Part shown: positions 35,645 to 47,263 of the stretch, one piece after another | Layout: the number at the start of each line of letters is the position of its first letter | Position numbering within the stretch: the first letter of the stretch is position 1 | Source of the DNA: Zerene cesonia | Lineage: Eukaryota > Arthropoda > Insecta > Lepidoptera > Pieridae | DNA: 64,000 nt | Direction of reading: 5' to 3' | NCBI RefSeq assembly: GCF_012273895.1 | Contig: NC_052117.1 | Location: 7,882,406-7,946,405, forward strand | The notes under the pieces: generated by a model | The model's input: the letters and a program-made list of their open reading frames with translations, nothing else | What the model was told of the DNA's origin: nothing | Database searches by the model: none | Made by a program: the position numbers and the translations under genes

Positions 35645-35818
35645 ACAAACTGGTAGCCTGTATCCTTTTCCTCACATGGAAAGGCGCATTCATTAAATCG
35701 AGTCTTCAATACTTTCTTTATTCCTTAACCCTTGCAACCGGGTAAGGCGTCGGCAGAGGCCTAACTTCCGCAAATGTCAGTGGTCATCGCATACCATCAG
35801 CCGACGCACCATCTTAAT
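35645..35818 (+). mobile_element. Family M SINE, old copy
   Basis: CCTGTATCCTTTTCCTCACA ... TTTATTCCTTAACCCTTGC ... GGCAGAGGCCTAACTTCCGC ... ATACCATCAGCCGACGCACC. Diverged and without tail. Confidence 0.55.
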
Positions 35819-36837
35819 CGCTCTAGCATAACACTGACACAAACAATCGGAACATTCTAGAAGTATACAACATCTATCTAAAATTAAACCGTCCATCAAA
35901 AGCGCTTCACGCACACAAATCCAGCCGCTTTACGGCCGCTATAAATTATAATACATTCAAGATTCTTCTCATTACAATGTAACCGTCTTATCACACTCGT
36001 GTAAAGTTTTCAGCGCACAATGAACATGTTTTAATTGGCCTTTTATGGCGCGAATGAATGTTGCTTTGAATCACTGACAATTTGAATTATTTCTCCATCT
36101 TTATTGTGTTACTTTAAGCCATATTTTGGCTGTAAGAGATTAATAATTTTAAAAATTAAAAATAGTCATTTGTGTATCCAAAGAATAGATTTATACATAG
36201 AACAATATTTGATGTACATTATTACTGCTGTTCTTATATAAGTGTATAAGTTGTTTGGAAACCAATAAAATAAAATAAAAAATAAAAATAGTCATACATC
36301 AATGCATCGTTGTAAATTTTGTTTAAAATGGGTTTGGCTAAGCTGTGTAAACATCGATTTAATTTTTCCAAAACGTACTTTAGATGTGTCTAGATAGTAC
36401 AACCTTTTTGCTACCTCAACTAAGAAGTAAAACAGAATGTTTGCGTGTTCAAATCACGGTGGGGGCGCAACTATGGAGGATGGAAGGTGGAATTCCTCTC
36501 TCATCTAATCTACACTATTGGTGGCCCGGTGAGACTTCGATACAATAATGTTGAAAAGTTGTATATATTCTCTGTACGAAAACATTTCGTTTGCGCGATT
36601 CAGAAACGTGTCGCTACAATGCTAATCACAAGGTGAATGTTAAAGTAAATGCTATAAAGTATCTAAGTACTAAATGAAGGTGGCTGATAAACTTTTTTCG
36701 CCAATTTAAAGTGCCTTCAGCCCTAATATCTCCAGACAACCATTAAACGCGGTTCTTCATGTATGTCATAATGAAATAACTTCAGTAAACCTTCGCTTAG
36801 TAAGGTACAATAGGAGTATTTTTTCCCCGTTTTACTA
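35819..36837. other. Unannotated stretch
   Basis: Nothing recognised except an A/T-rich tail-like run at 36255-36290 (AATAAAATAAAATAAAA). A 63-codon frame at 36445-36636 starts on a weak context and is not called. Confidence 0.45.
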
Positions 36838-36880
36838 AATAACTATAAACCGCTTGTCCCGGCTTCGCCCAGATTACAAA
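36838..36880 (-). mobile_element. Helitron 3' fragment, family D
   Basis: CCGCTTGTCCCGGCTTCGCC, the reversed GGCGAAGCCGGG motif. Confidence 0.45.
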
Positions 36881-36891
36881 TGAGTAGGACA

Positions 36892-37013
36892 AAAATAAAA
36901 TAAATAAAGAATAAAAATCATTTATTGAACAAATTATAAATCACATAGAACATGAAACCCAGACTCCTAATATAGCTTTCGCTGTGTTTCAGGAGTCTGT
37001 GTCTTCCCGATAC
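36892..37013 (-). mobile_element. LINE 3' tail with hairpin (tail type 3), copy 2
   Basis: Inverted relative to 28972. Stem at 36960-36999; sense strand ends TTCAATAAATGATTTTTATT. The loop region carries AGC-GAAA-GCT, a GNRA-type mini-hairpin. Confidence 0.7.
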
Positions 37014-37711
37014 ATAATAGTTCAATTTAGACACAATAAAATGTCATTGCTGCTACATACATATGACATTTAAATTCTATTATTTAATATAAATTTATAA
37101 TATTTAATAATTAACAATTTCAATAATTTACAAAAATATTTATCTTTCCTTGTTCCCATGGTATGTAGTTAAAATCGATCGATAGTTTCTTAATTTTATT
37201 TTTGTATAATATTAATAGTGAAGATGAAATCTTTACAAGAAATATAACTTATTTATTAAAAATCCATTGATTCATTTTATTATTCAGGCCGACGTTACAA
37301 ATATTATTTAAGCACAAAAAACGCGTTGTAATAGATATTGAATTTCTCAATAAATCCTCGCGTAAAATGAAACACAATATTATCATTTTTACAGACCTGC
37401 CCTGCCTTCATTAATTAATAAAATATATCTGTAGCAGAATTTGTAAGGAATGTTATTTTAAACATATCTTTTTGTTACAAAATATTTTGAAAGTTAAGAT
37501 TAATGTCATATAATATAGTATCATTATATAATGTAAATATTATTTCAATATAGCAAACGTTATTTTAAATTAACTATATAAAATGGTATCCACCAATATA
37601 TCATTTTCTTTACACCTTATTGAACTTTAGAGATTCATGTATCTAAAATTATAATTATTTACTCCACACACACTACCACAGAACAGCAATAACTGAGTAT
37701 AGAAATAATAT
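37014..37711. other. Unannotated very AT-rich stretch
   Basis: No features; composition clearly above the window average in A+T. Confidence 0.5.
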
Positions 37712-38036
37712 ATATTCTGATATTGCAGTGGTGGCTCAGTGGTGAGAACCTCGGACTTCAAAATCGATAAGTCGGGGTTCGAGATCGGGCGGGCGTGCAG
37801 AAAATAAATTGATTTTTCAATTTATCTGCGCAGGTGGATAACATCACCACTGCTTAAACGGTGAAGGAAAACATCGCGAGGAAACCGGCATGTCCAAGAA
37901 GTAAAAGTTCGACGACATGTGACATCTGCCAACCCGCACTTGGCCAGCGTGGTGGATTATGGCCTGAACCCTCATAGGTGGCCTGTGTCCCAGCAGTGGG
38001 AACATATACGGGCTGATGATGATGATATTCTGATAT
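37712..38036 (+). mobile_element. tRNA-derived SINE with GAT tail, intact target duplication
   Basis: Element 37724-38024. A box TGGCTCAGTGGTGAG, B box GGGGTTCGAGATC, hairpin AATTGATTTTTCAATT, the 3' block and (GAT)n. Duplication ATATTCTGATAT at 37712-37723 and 38025-38036. Its 5' end GCAGTGGTG is complementary to CACCACTGC about 115 bases in. Confidence 0.94.
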
Positions 38037-39200
38037 AGTATGTATTGGTACACTTTCTCATGTATTTTACATACAATTTAATTTCAACGCCATCTACCGA
38101 ACAAAAGAAAAACAACCCATACTAATAAATGCAATTTAACAATGCGCATCAGTACAAGCGAACGTAATCACAGATTAAATAAATTTCAGGTTTCCGTAGG
38201 TTGAATGAGGGGAATTTAAAGCGGATTCGCTTCATGGAACCAAAAATCTAATTTTACGGCGAGACCCGGACATAATATGTCGGGACAGAACCTCCCTCGT
38301 GTCTGCGATTCACTTATTGCATTCGGTTTTAGTGATATTTATGCAACTGAATCTTAGACGTATACTCAAACTAAAATTTAAAAATTATATCACTAGATTT
38401 TTTGTAGACACGCTTTTGAATACTAACTAACTTCAAGATAAATTATTCGAAATTAAATTGGCATAACTGCTTTACTTTTCGGAATAGAAATAGGAAACAT
38501 TTACCTACACACAACCAACGTCTTATAAAGAATTATTCATTATTATTACTCACAGACATTTCTTTACTTCTTCAGTTGAAAAATCTCCAGAAGTAAAACG
38601 CCATATTTATTGATTCGATTTTTATTCTCACAATAAACGCTTTTACTAAAATAATGCAGCAATAAGAGAAGGCATCCAGGGCAAGCCACTCGAAGCGAAT
38701 AGAGCTCCAACGAAAATACGTATCAAAATAATTCATATAAACATCAAGATAACAAAATTTATTACGTAACATCACATCTCTCTGACCCCACTTCAAGCGA
38801 CACAAGAAAACTTTCACGAAATATGTATTCGAGCCTCATCGAGATCCTTTGTACGTATAGATAACATAACTCTCTAAAAAACCTTCTTTGTTGCGTGCCA
38901 ATCTGACGTTCAGAAATGATGTATTTTTTGAGATAACATATAAACATTTCAAGCACATCGCAGACTTCATGCCCAGAAATTATTACCTATATTTAAGCTC
39001 AATTTACTGTTAACTGAAGCGCGTATATTTTTCTATTATTGTAGCTGTCAACCGGGGGTTGATTTGTTTTTTTTTTCAACTAGTTTATGTCCTAATCAAA
39101 GACAGATCATGTTAATGAACTAAATTGATTAAAATCCGTTATTCGGCTGTAATATAGGGCACGTAATTAAGTCAAAAATATAAACCTGAAGAATTTGAAT
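38037..39200. other. Unannotated stretch
   Basis: No repeat recognised for over 1.1 kb. Reverse frames of 64 and 81 codons (38572-38956) overlap each other and look like chance. Confidence 0.45.
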
Positions 39201-39204
39201 CTTA

Positions 39205-39290
39205 AAAACGGCTGGAGCGATTTCAAAAATTCTTTCACCGTTAGATGTGTACGCGATCCGAATGCTGTAGGCTATATATGTATGGATACA
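39205..39290 (+). mobile_element. Family D Helitron fragment
   Basis: AAACGGCTGGAGCGATTTC ... TGTAGGCTATATATGTATGG. Both termini lost. Confidence 0.6.
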
Positions 39291-39305
39291 TAAAATGATA
39301 TTTAT

Positions 39306-39406
39306 GTGGGAGTAGCACGCTTCGGCACGAATTGGGCTCTGCGAATGGGCGGTGGTGATCGCTCACCATCAGGCGAACAAACTCAGTTGCCCGCTATGAC
39401 AAAAAG
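39306..39406 (+). mobile_element. Family M SINE, subfamily B, internal deletion
   Basis: Joins the 5' head (GTGGGAGTAGCACGCTTCGG ... AATTGGGC) directly to the 3' domain (TCTGCGAATGGGCGGTGG ... TTGCCCGCTATGAC). About 240 bp present in full copies are missing. Confidence 0.85.
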
Positions 39407-39765
39407 TGTCTTCTAATTTGCTTTATACTTATCGTTAAAATAATGTACAGCGCAATGTTAACATTATTGTCACGTCGCCAAGAACAGCTATCTCGAAGAA
39501 AACAACAAGTTTGCTTCCAGATAAATATATTAGCAGCTGAGTTTGCGCGCTGTTTTCCAATCCGATACAGTAACATAAATGATAGTATAATCATCATTAT
39601 CTTATATATAAAAATCAATTGCTGTTTGTTAATCTCGATAAAACTTGAAAATGGCTGGTCTGATTTTTATAATCACGATTTTGGTGCATTCTGAATAGAC
39701 CAGGGAAGGTTTAAAAGATAAGAACAATACGGAGCCGCGGGTCGGTAGCTATATATATATATATA

Positions 39766-39944
39766 TCTTATCTATAAAATTCTCGTGTCACAATGTTAGT
39801 CTCTATACTCCTCCGAAACGGCTTGACCGATTCCTCTGAAATTTGGTAAGCATATTGGGTAGGTCTGAGAATCGGCTAACATCTATTTTTCATACCACTA
39901 AACGATAAGAGTAAGGTAGAACAGCGTTTGCCGGGTGCAGCTAG
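39766..39944 (+). mobile_element. Family C Helitron, full length
   Basis: TCTTATCTATAAAATTCTCG ... ACTCCTCCGAAACGGC ... GGGTAGGTCTGAGAATCGGC ... GTTTGCCGGGTGCAGCTAG|T. Reference copy of family C here. Confidence 0.85.
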
Positions 39945-39956
39945 TAGTATATATAT

Positions 39957-40150
39957 TTATAATATTATAAACGCGAAAGTTTGTAAGTAAGTAAGTTGAT
40001 GTATGGATGTTTGCTTCTCTTTCACATAAAAACTACTCAATGGATTTTAATGAAACTACAATAATATATATTATAAATCAGAATAAGACATGAGGTCTCT
40101 CGCTATTGCTCATGTGTTCGTCCGCAGGTAAAACCGCACGTCGCAGCTAG
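39957..40150 (+). mobile_element. Lep1-related Helitron with divergent interior
   Basis: Shares the Lep1 termini (ATTATAAACGCGAAAGTTTG and AAAACCGC...GCAGCTAG|T) but has a different centre (AGAATAAGACATGAGGTCTC). A Lep1 subfamily that kept the ends needed for mobility. Confidence 0.75.
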
Positions 40151-40250
40151 TTAGTATTTTTTTTAGTAACTCTATATATGTATCCAAGGGCGTATAAATT
40201 ATTATGTTACCGCCAAAACCAGCTTTTCTTTAGACAATTTCAAAACAAAA

Positions 40251-40443
40251 CTACGTAGTACAAAATGAAGTCGCTTTCTTTGTCCCTATGTCCCTATATA
40301 TGCTTAAGTCTATAAAACTACGCAACGGATATTGATGGAGTTTTTTTAATAGATTGAGTGATTCAAGAGGAAGGTTTATATGTATGATGAGATCTATTAA
40401 ACTACTTCGAATTAACGCGTGCGAAGCCTCGGGCAAAAGCTAG
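40251..40443 (+). mobile_element. Family E Helitron, full length
   Basis: ACAAAATGAAGTCGCTTTC ... CCCTATGTCCCTATAT ... ACGCAACGGATATTGATGG ... CGTGCGAAGCC, ending GGGCAAAAGCTAG|T. Confidence 0.8.
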
Positions 40444-40614
40444 TTTAGTTATAATTAGTTCTTACTAGTATTTAGCGTCATATATCTATATTATCAATGC
40501 GAACGTAAGCATTTATAATTAAAGTGGGGATTTCAACGACAATAAACTATGAATAATAAGAACGCGATCATAATTAAATAGACGGATTAAAGGGAATTCC
40601 TCACACGTCTTTAC

Positions 40615-40961
40615 TTTTTTTTTTTTTTTTTTTATGTTACAGTCGGCAATGGAGCTGGTGGAACGCTTGATGGTAAGCGCTACCACCGCCCATGAACATT
40701 TGTAGAGGCATAAGGTCCTTTGCAGACCTTACGCCTCTACAAATGGATTGCCGACTTTTTGGGAAGGGATTAAGAAAGGATTGGCGATAGGAATAAAGGA
40801 AAGGACTGGGAAGGGTAAGGAAAAGGATATGGGCCTCCGGCTCCCCCACTCACCGAACGAAACATAGCAGAATGCTATTTCACGCCGGTCTTCTGTGGGG
40901 GTGTGGTACTTCCCCGGTGCGAGCTGGCCCAATTCGTGCCGAAGCGTGCTCGACTACCACA
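40615..40961 (-). mobile_element. Family M SINE, subfamily A, full length
   Basis: Poly(T) at 40615-40634, then the 3' domain: outer stem AGTCGGCAAT/ATTGCCGACT and inner stem CATTTGTAGAGGC/GCCTCTACAAATG. The body GGACTGGGAAGGGTAAGG and head GCTGGCCCAATTCGTGCC follow, ending CGACTACCACA. It is the best copy of subfamily A. Reverse frames of 67 and 70 codons belong to the repeat. Confidence 0.88.
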
Positions 40962-40984
40962 TACAATTAAAAAAAATTAAATTT

Positions 40985-41145
40985 ACTAATATTATACAGA
41001 CTTAACTATTTTATATTTGTAGGTTTGTAATGTCTTCATGCATAAACCAATGGACCGATTTCAAAAATTCTTTCATAGCTAGAAAGCTGCCACTTCAATG
41101 AGTGATATAGACTATATATGTACCACGGCCGAAGTCGGGGCGTGC
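40985..41145 (+). mobile_element. Family D Helitron
   Basis: TACTAATATTATACAGACTT ... CCAATGGACCGATTTC ... GACTATATATGTACCACGGC then CGAAGTCGGGGCG. The CTAG end is lost. Confidence 0.7.
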
Positions 41146-41183
41146 TGCCTAATAATTCAGATAGTAGGAAAAAATATAACATA

Positions 41184-41385
41184 CTAGCTGCGCCCCGCGG
41201 TTTCATCCGCGTAAGTCCGTATCCCGTAGGAATATCGGGATTAAAAGTTGCCTATATATTGTTCCAGTTGTTCAGCTGTCTACATACCAAATTTCATTGC
41301 AATTGGTTCAGTAGTTTTTGCGTGAAAGAGCAGCAAACACACACACACATCCTTACAAACTTTCGCATTTATAATATCAGTAGGA
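41184..41385 (-). mobile_element. Lep1-type Helitron, full length
   Basis: CTAGCTGCGCCCCGCGGTTT ... ATATCAGTAGGA, complete in reverse. The 169-codon forward frame at 41118-41627, the longest N-free frame in the window, runs through it and is not a gene. Confidence 0.95.
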
Positions 41386-41643
41386 TAAAACAAATTATCA
41401 AAAAATATATGACCGTCCATCCTCACAAACTCTCAGTTCATACTCATTTGACCCAGATACAATTCCCAATTTTATATCACCATTCCAAATCCACAGTGGA
41501 CACGACACTGCCTCTATCAAAGATATTTTCAGGCAACAATCCACAGCTATGTCCAGCGGTTATATTGCAGCTGTTGAACTCTCGTGAAAACTGTTTTTGT
41601 GCTCGTTTTCCTTTGTTGGATTTTTAACACGCTTGTATTAGGT

Positions 41644-41812
41644 TTTATGTCCTAGCGGACAACTGAGCTGGTGGTTCGCCTGGTGGTAAGCGATCACCAA
41701 TGCCCATGAACATCTGCAGAGGGGCCATTGCGAATGCACTGCCCTCTTTAAGGGGTAAGGGATAAGGAAAGGAAGAAGGGTGAAGTTAAGGAATCGGGAC
41801 GGGCCTGCTTCG
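41644..41812 (-). mobile_element. Family M SINE, subfamily B, 5'-truncated
   Basis: CTAGCGGACAACTGAGCTGG ... GCGATCACCAATGCCCATG ... GGGGTAAGGGATAAGG. Body diverged. Confidence 0.8.
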
Positions 41813-41988
41813 CCTTTATGTTTGTATATTTGTGCATAACCCACTCCTTTAGATTCGATTTTGATCACTCTAAAAAGATTATTTACAAATTACATTCAAG
41901 CCTCGTACACTTATTAGCGATGACTACACAATCATTTCATAAAATTATCTCATTATCCTGATCGACGGGATTATATAATTTCTTAACA

Positions 41989-42190
41989 TCCTACGAATAT
42001 TATAAATGCGAAAGTTTGTAAGGATGTGTGTGTCTGTTTGTTGCTCTTTCACGCAAAAACTACTTAACCGATTGCAATGAAATTTGGTACGTAGATAGTT
42101 GGACAACTGGAATAATATAAAGGCTAATTTTTATCCCGATATTTCTACGGGATATAGACTTACGCGGGTGAAACCGCGGGTCGCAGCTAG
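41989..42190 (+). mobile_element. Lep1-type Helitron, full length
   Basis: A|TCCTACGAATATTATAAATG ... AAACCGCGGGTCGCAGCTAG|T with both subterminal hairpins. Confidence 0.95.
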
Positions 42191-44044
42191 TATACTCTAC
42201 ATAAGACTAAGATAATTCAATTGATTCTGTCATTAAAACGTGTTTTTTTTTTTGTTTTTTTTTTAGCTAGTAGAATCACGAAGCGATATAATATAACAGC
42301 TCTAAACTAAACTTTTATGTATCTAATTTTACAATAATTTAACACAACACAATAAAATTACAAACATAAATTTTATTTATAGACAAGGCTGGTATAAGAT
42401 AACTCTAGAATTCTTTGAAACGAGATTGAATGACGTGCTGGAACATTATATTGGCATGTCTTAGAAAATGACAAGGGTAGGCTATATGAGCTATTTTAAC
42501 GTCCCTTAATAATTTGATAAAGCCTTACTTATTCTCAGTAATATTACTGATATGTTGAAAAAAGGTTAGCATTTATTTTTTTGCTTTTGGCCAAGTTTAC
42601 AATCCAATATTTTTATTCGTTTTAGTAAAATAAAATAGCTATGTAGTTTGCGTATGAGATGATATATCTTTCAAATGACGCAACGGATTTTGATGGAGTT
42701 GTTTCAATAGATAGGGTGAAGAGGAAGTTTTAAGTTTATATAACACGCTTAACTTATTTGGGTATATTTAGTGGATCGGGGAGTCGCTGATTTTTTAACT
42801 AATTATAATAAAATAACAGTATTAAAAAGAAAACTTAGCAATCTATATTAGGTCAAAAAATTGTATAATGTAATAATAATATTAAAACAATTTAATTTCA
42901 AAGCACCGCTTTGTATTCCGAGTAAAAACTTATACGTCCAATATTATATTAAACAAATACTTCAAAAATGTATTCTAATATATATAGTATCGTGTAATAA
43001 GCCGCTAGCAACAGCTAGTATTTGCTTATAAATAACGTCCTATTTACGTTATTTGTATACGTATAAAAAAAAAAACACCAATGGAATCAATTAGTAGAAC
43101 AAACTGAAAAGAAAAATACATTTCTATTTCAGTAACAAGTCCTACTAATGGACATTAGAATCCTTACAAAGTGGATTAAACTGACATTAAACCTGATAAT
43201 TTCGAAAGTGACGACAATTCCATCTTGTCCGTAAATTCCCAAGTTTATGGAGAACCTCGTGTCACTTTTACTAGGGATGTGCTTAGTATCGATAATAGTG
43301 TCGTAATGCGATATTTTTTTTTTGTATTTGTGGCGCAAATGTTTTCAAAATAGAGTAGAGGTTTAACATTTGTTCTTACGTTTTCTTATGTGTATTAAGT
43401 TCCTAAAGAATAATTTGTGATTGAATAACGTAATTTTCGCGTATACCCTATAAATTTATTATATCTATTCTGTATTTTCTTAAAATATGTACCTATATGC
43501 AAATTTGGAATATTAATTCCATCGACATAATGCAACGTAATGAACATCACTTTCTCCGACAACAGTAAGGCTATTAACAAGAAGTATTTTCTTATCTTTT
43601 AAAAGTCGAAGTTTTGTGCCGTTCAGAAATTTTCTTGGGTTCACACACTTTTATTATATTCAAAATGTACATGTTATTATGATTATCTCTATATTTAAAC
43701 TCGCTCTTCAATAACCCTAATTTTGAGGCATTTCAGAACGAAATTGTGTTTTCGATAAATAGATTTCCCTGTGAGTTATTTTTTGTATCCTTATCGTTAC
43801 CTTTCCCAGACATTTTATTGAAGTGAAACTTCTTTAGAATCGTGGTGATTTTAAACCTGATGCAACGGAAAAACGACAGGTAAGAGACGCAAGTACAAAA
43901 ATGTGTAGAATGAAGCCGGCAAAGAATGAGACAGAAATATACATACTATTTTATTCATTGTTTTGTCAATACTGAAATTTCAATTCTATCGTGTGTGAAT
44001 CGCATACACCTTTTTTCCAATATCCAATATCTCCTATCCTCGTA
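42191..44044. other. Mostly unannotated AT-rich stretch
   Basis: A family E fragment is recognisable at 42674-42755 (ACGCAACGGATTTTGATGGA), and a CTAG-ended remnant near 43000-43018. The rest shows nothing I can name. Confidence 0.5.
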
Positions 44045-44094
44045 CTTACTGACCCAAACGTGCCGAAGCGTACTCAACTCCCACAGTTAAGGTT
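44045..44094 (-). mobile_element. Family M SINE head fragment
   Basis: ACCCAAACGTGCCGAAGCGT followed by ACTCAACTCCCACA. Confidence 0.6.
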
Positions 44095-44499
44095 ATAATT
44101 TGACACTGACAACATACTAAACTTTCATGGCCATGTAATTCGTTATTTCGCATTAAACAAAGCCGCCCCGTTACCTCAAACGGTTTCATTTTACTGCTCC
44201 CTTGAGACCATCAGCTTTCAATATTCAAATTAAATCTGTTTTACGACTCCAATTTGTGATGGAACATCTTTTAGGCTTAATTACGTTATATTTCCGCAGT
44301 GGGAAATGTATATTTGTTTTATAGGTTCTTGAGTGAATGACTTGAAAACTAATATTTCAAATAATATTATATGTCATGTAGTTCTATATGGTTATGGGTG
44401 GGTTATGGATTTGTAACGCATTCAATTATTAGGTAATGCGCTTTATGTGACGAACATATCACACACATTATATTACTTGAAAACATAAACATACACCTA

Positions 44500-44632
44500 T
44501 TTATTCATTTATTTTATACTTTATTGTACTCAAATATTTACAAAAAATTCATAGATGAAACACAAACAAAAAAGACATTATGCACAAATGGCAGTCTTAT
44601 TGCTAGGTAGCGATCTCTTCCAGACTACCATA
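44500..44632 (-). mobile_element. LINE 3' tail (type 2)
   Basis: TTTATACTTTATTGTACTCA ... GGCAGTCTTATTGCTAGGTA ... GCGATCTCTTCCAGACTACC. Hairpin ATTGCT/AGCGAT at 44599-44614 with a G-U-type pair. Confidence 0.7.
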
Positions 44633-44759
44633 TAAAATGAAAAGAGAAACATTTCTTTTATTATTTTGTTATTCTAAATTAAATAGAACATTAGTATTAT
44701 ATGCTTTATAAATACTACATTCCCAATAGCCTAGACAGAAACAGAATCTTTTTAACAAA

Positions 44760-44892
44760 CTACAGAGTTTCTTTCCGACTCTTCTCTGTACAGCTTTTCG
44801 AACCGGTGGTAAATGTAAATACTGTGTTATGACGATTCAAAAGTGCTTCTACAAGGCTAATTTAATAAATAAATGTTTGAGTTTGAGTTTAA
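44760..44892 (+). mobile_element. LINE 3' tail (type 1)
   Basis: AGTTTCTTTCCGACTCTTCT ... CGAACCGGTGGTAAATG ... AATAAATAAATGTTTGAG then TTTGAGTTT. Opposite orientation to 7607-7775. Confidence 0.7.
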
Positions 44893-44950
44893 ACAGTTAT
44901 TATTACCCATCGCAATCTATACATGAAACACGTTAAACATCTGATTAGCT

Positions 44951-45158
44951 TAAGTAAAGTCCCGTGTCCCCTAGTGGGGTATGGGGCAGATGATGTACAT
45001 CTGTTTCACTGATCGATTTTCTTTACGGACAAGTAGGTGATCCGCCTTCTATGTCCTGACAGACCGAGACATGTTTTTTTATGTGCGTCCCCACCGGGAA
45101 TTGAACCCAGGTGCCTTCGGTTCTACGCTCGCGCGTTAACCACTGTACCAAGGAGCTT
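44951..45158 (-). mobile_element. tRNA-derived SINE (type 2), full length
   Basis: The sense strand opens TCCTTGGTACAGTGGTTAAC (A box), has GGGTTCAATTCCCGG (B box), a segment CATGTCTCGGTCTGTCAGG, and ends CCCCACTAGGGGACACGGGA then CTTTA. The head resembles a tRNA closely enough to draw a T arm (CCTGGG-like stem). Shared tail with 19553-19632. Confidence 0.82.
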
Positions 45159-45466
45159 ACACATACCTGTACAACTTAAAAATCTTCAAACTAATCCAAC
45201 GGAATAACCAGCTGAATGCAAAAGTTTGCTTTTAACATAAAATATCATATTTCAACAGTGAACCCCAGTTCCTTTAACCTATATATCTTACCCAACACCA
45301 ATTTACATTAGCTGTGACCACTCAGAGACGCTTTTAATATTTTATTTTCCGTTCTTGGCGGGAATTAAATAGTTCCTTGTTAACGGAGGATATTTTATGT
45401 GGAAGACAGTAACGTTTTCGTTATTAAAATAAGTTGCTTTGTATAATATTTAGCTTCTCCTATTGG

Positions 45467-45789
45467 TTTTTTTTTATGTCATAGCGGGCAGCTGAGCTGG
45501 TGGTTCGCTTGATGGTAAGCGATCACCACCGCCCATAAACATTCGCAAAGGTAGTACCTCCGTGAATGCGCTGCCCGCTTTTATGGGGTAAGGGAAAGGA
45601 AAGGATTAACGACTGGAAAGAAGGAATGGACTAGGACGGGTGAGGAAAAGGAAATGGGCCTCCGGCTCCCCCACTCACCGTACGAAACACAGTGGCATGC
45701 CACTATTTCACGCCGCTTTTCTGTGGGGGTGTGGTACTTCCCCGGTGCGAGCTGGCCCAATTCGTGCCGCAGCGTGCTCGACTCCCACA
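45467..45789 (-). mobile_element. Family M SINE, subfamily B, full length
   Basis: Poly(T), CATAGCGGGCAGCTGAGC ... GTAGTACCTCCGTGAATGCG ... CTGCCCGC, then body and head to CTCGACTCCCACA. Outer stem AGCGGGCAG/CTGCCCGCT is complete. Confidence 0.88.
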
Positions 45790-46059
45790 ATAAAATATTT
45801 AATTTACTTGGAATAATTAATTTAAATTAAAATTTATTTTATTTAATTGGAATAAAAATACTTAAATATAACTTATATCGCCCCACTTCTTGCTCTTTCT
45901 TTATTTATATTTTCAAAATCCTAAATTAATGTTTTACAGTGAGAAAGGAGCAGTCTGCCTACCGCTGCCATATAAATGTATGAGCGTAATGGAAACCGTA
46001 ACGCATTACGTAACGAAGCGGTTTACTCTCATAAGAAGATTATTTATTAATAAATATAT

Positions 46060-46205
46060 ACAATAAAGAATACTTTATTGTATATATTACCAGGAAAGTA
46101 ACGGAATAAATAAATTTCTATATAATAAAATATATCAGCATACATACGTATGTACGGAAAGGCGGGCTTGTTGCTCAATAGCAATCTTTTCTAGGTAACC
46201 TTGTT
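46060..46205 (-). mobile_element. LINE 3' tail (type 2), diverged
   Basis: AATACTTTATTGTATATATT ... GGCGGGCTTGTTGCTCAATA ... AATCTTTTCTAGGTAACC. Hairpin TTGCT/AGCAA at 46171-46184. Confidence 0.6.
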
Positions 46206-47263
46206 GCTAAGGAATGTTGCTCATGTATATGTAAGTTTTTGCTTCAACAAGTTGTTATTTTTTATTTTTGCAAGTAGGAACAAGTTATTTCAATATTAAC
46301 ACAATATATTATAAACATTTATGTACACGCATATATATTACACATTCATCCCGTTTAAAATCTAAAACCTTAACCCATTAAGAACAAATAACATCCAACC
46401 CCAATATGATCTATCCCACTCAGCTTTCTCCGAAGATTGCCCCTCAACGTCTACGTGTCTATTCCAGTTCTGAAAACTAACTCCCAACTATTCCTGCGAA
46501 CTTATTTCAAACAATTTTGTCCTCTACGCCTGTACAAGTTTTAGTACATCGCAGCCCTAACGTTTCTACCGATCGAACCATCAAACTTCTCTGAACAAAG
46601 ACAAACAACAATCTGTGTTAAATTATAAATCCGAAAGTATGATAGTCTGTTTGTATGTCTTCCTACGATCAACAGAGCGATTCTTTGATTTTGCTGTGTA
46701 TATAGTAAGGAAACTGAAGAGGTGTAGATTCATGAACCACCTGATTTCCATACAAATTTCCTTAGACTACGCTGACAAAGCCGTTGGTTAACAGTATTAA
46801 CTTACAATGAGGTACGAATAGTTGAACTATAAATACATATTAATCAATCAAATAGGAATCATAAATTAGAAATGTATAAATACATAGTAAGAATAAGCAT
46901 TTGTGTGTTCACAACACGTTTTATGAACTATACTCTTTAAAAGCACACGCAAAAAGAAATTGGAACATTCATTAAAATATAACAAGCCATATTCCAAACA
47001 ATTAGCTTATAACAGAAATAAAGAAATTCAACTTTTATAAAGCTCTCATAAAAATCGCCAAACAAAATAAGCAAATAGGTATGAATTGTTTGAAAACTTT
47101 TAAAACGATCAATAATGTAAAACTTTTGAACAGTTTAATAAGGCTGTTAAACTTGGAAAATTGTTTCAGGAACTGTGGTATTCAGATGCAGTGTTGTAGG
47201 TCTATGATACTTTTGTAATACTTCATTTGGCCAATTTATTATAATTTGAACATTATGAGAATA
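46206..47263. other. Unannotated stretch
   Basis: About 46420-46580 is C-rich on the plus strand with several CpG. A Helitron-like 5' fragment (ATTATAAATCCGAAAGTATG) lies at 46622. No gene. Confidence 0.4.

Noticed and set aside
41118..41627. 169-codon forward open frame, the longest free of N
   Set aside because: More than a third of it is a reversed Lep1 Helitron, and parts of the same peptide appear in other Lep1 copies.
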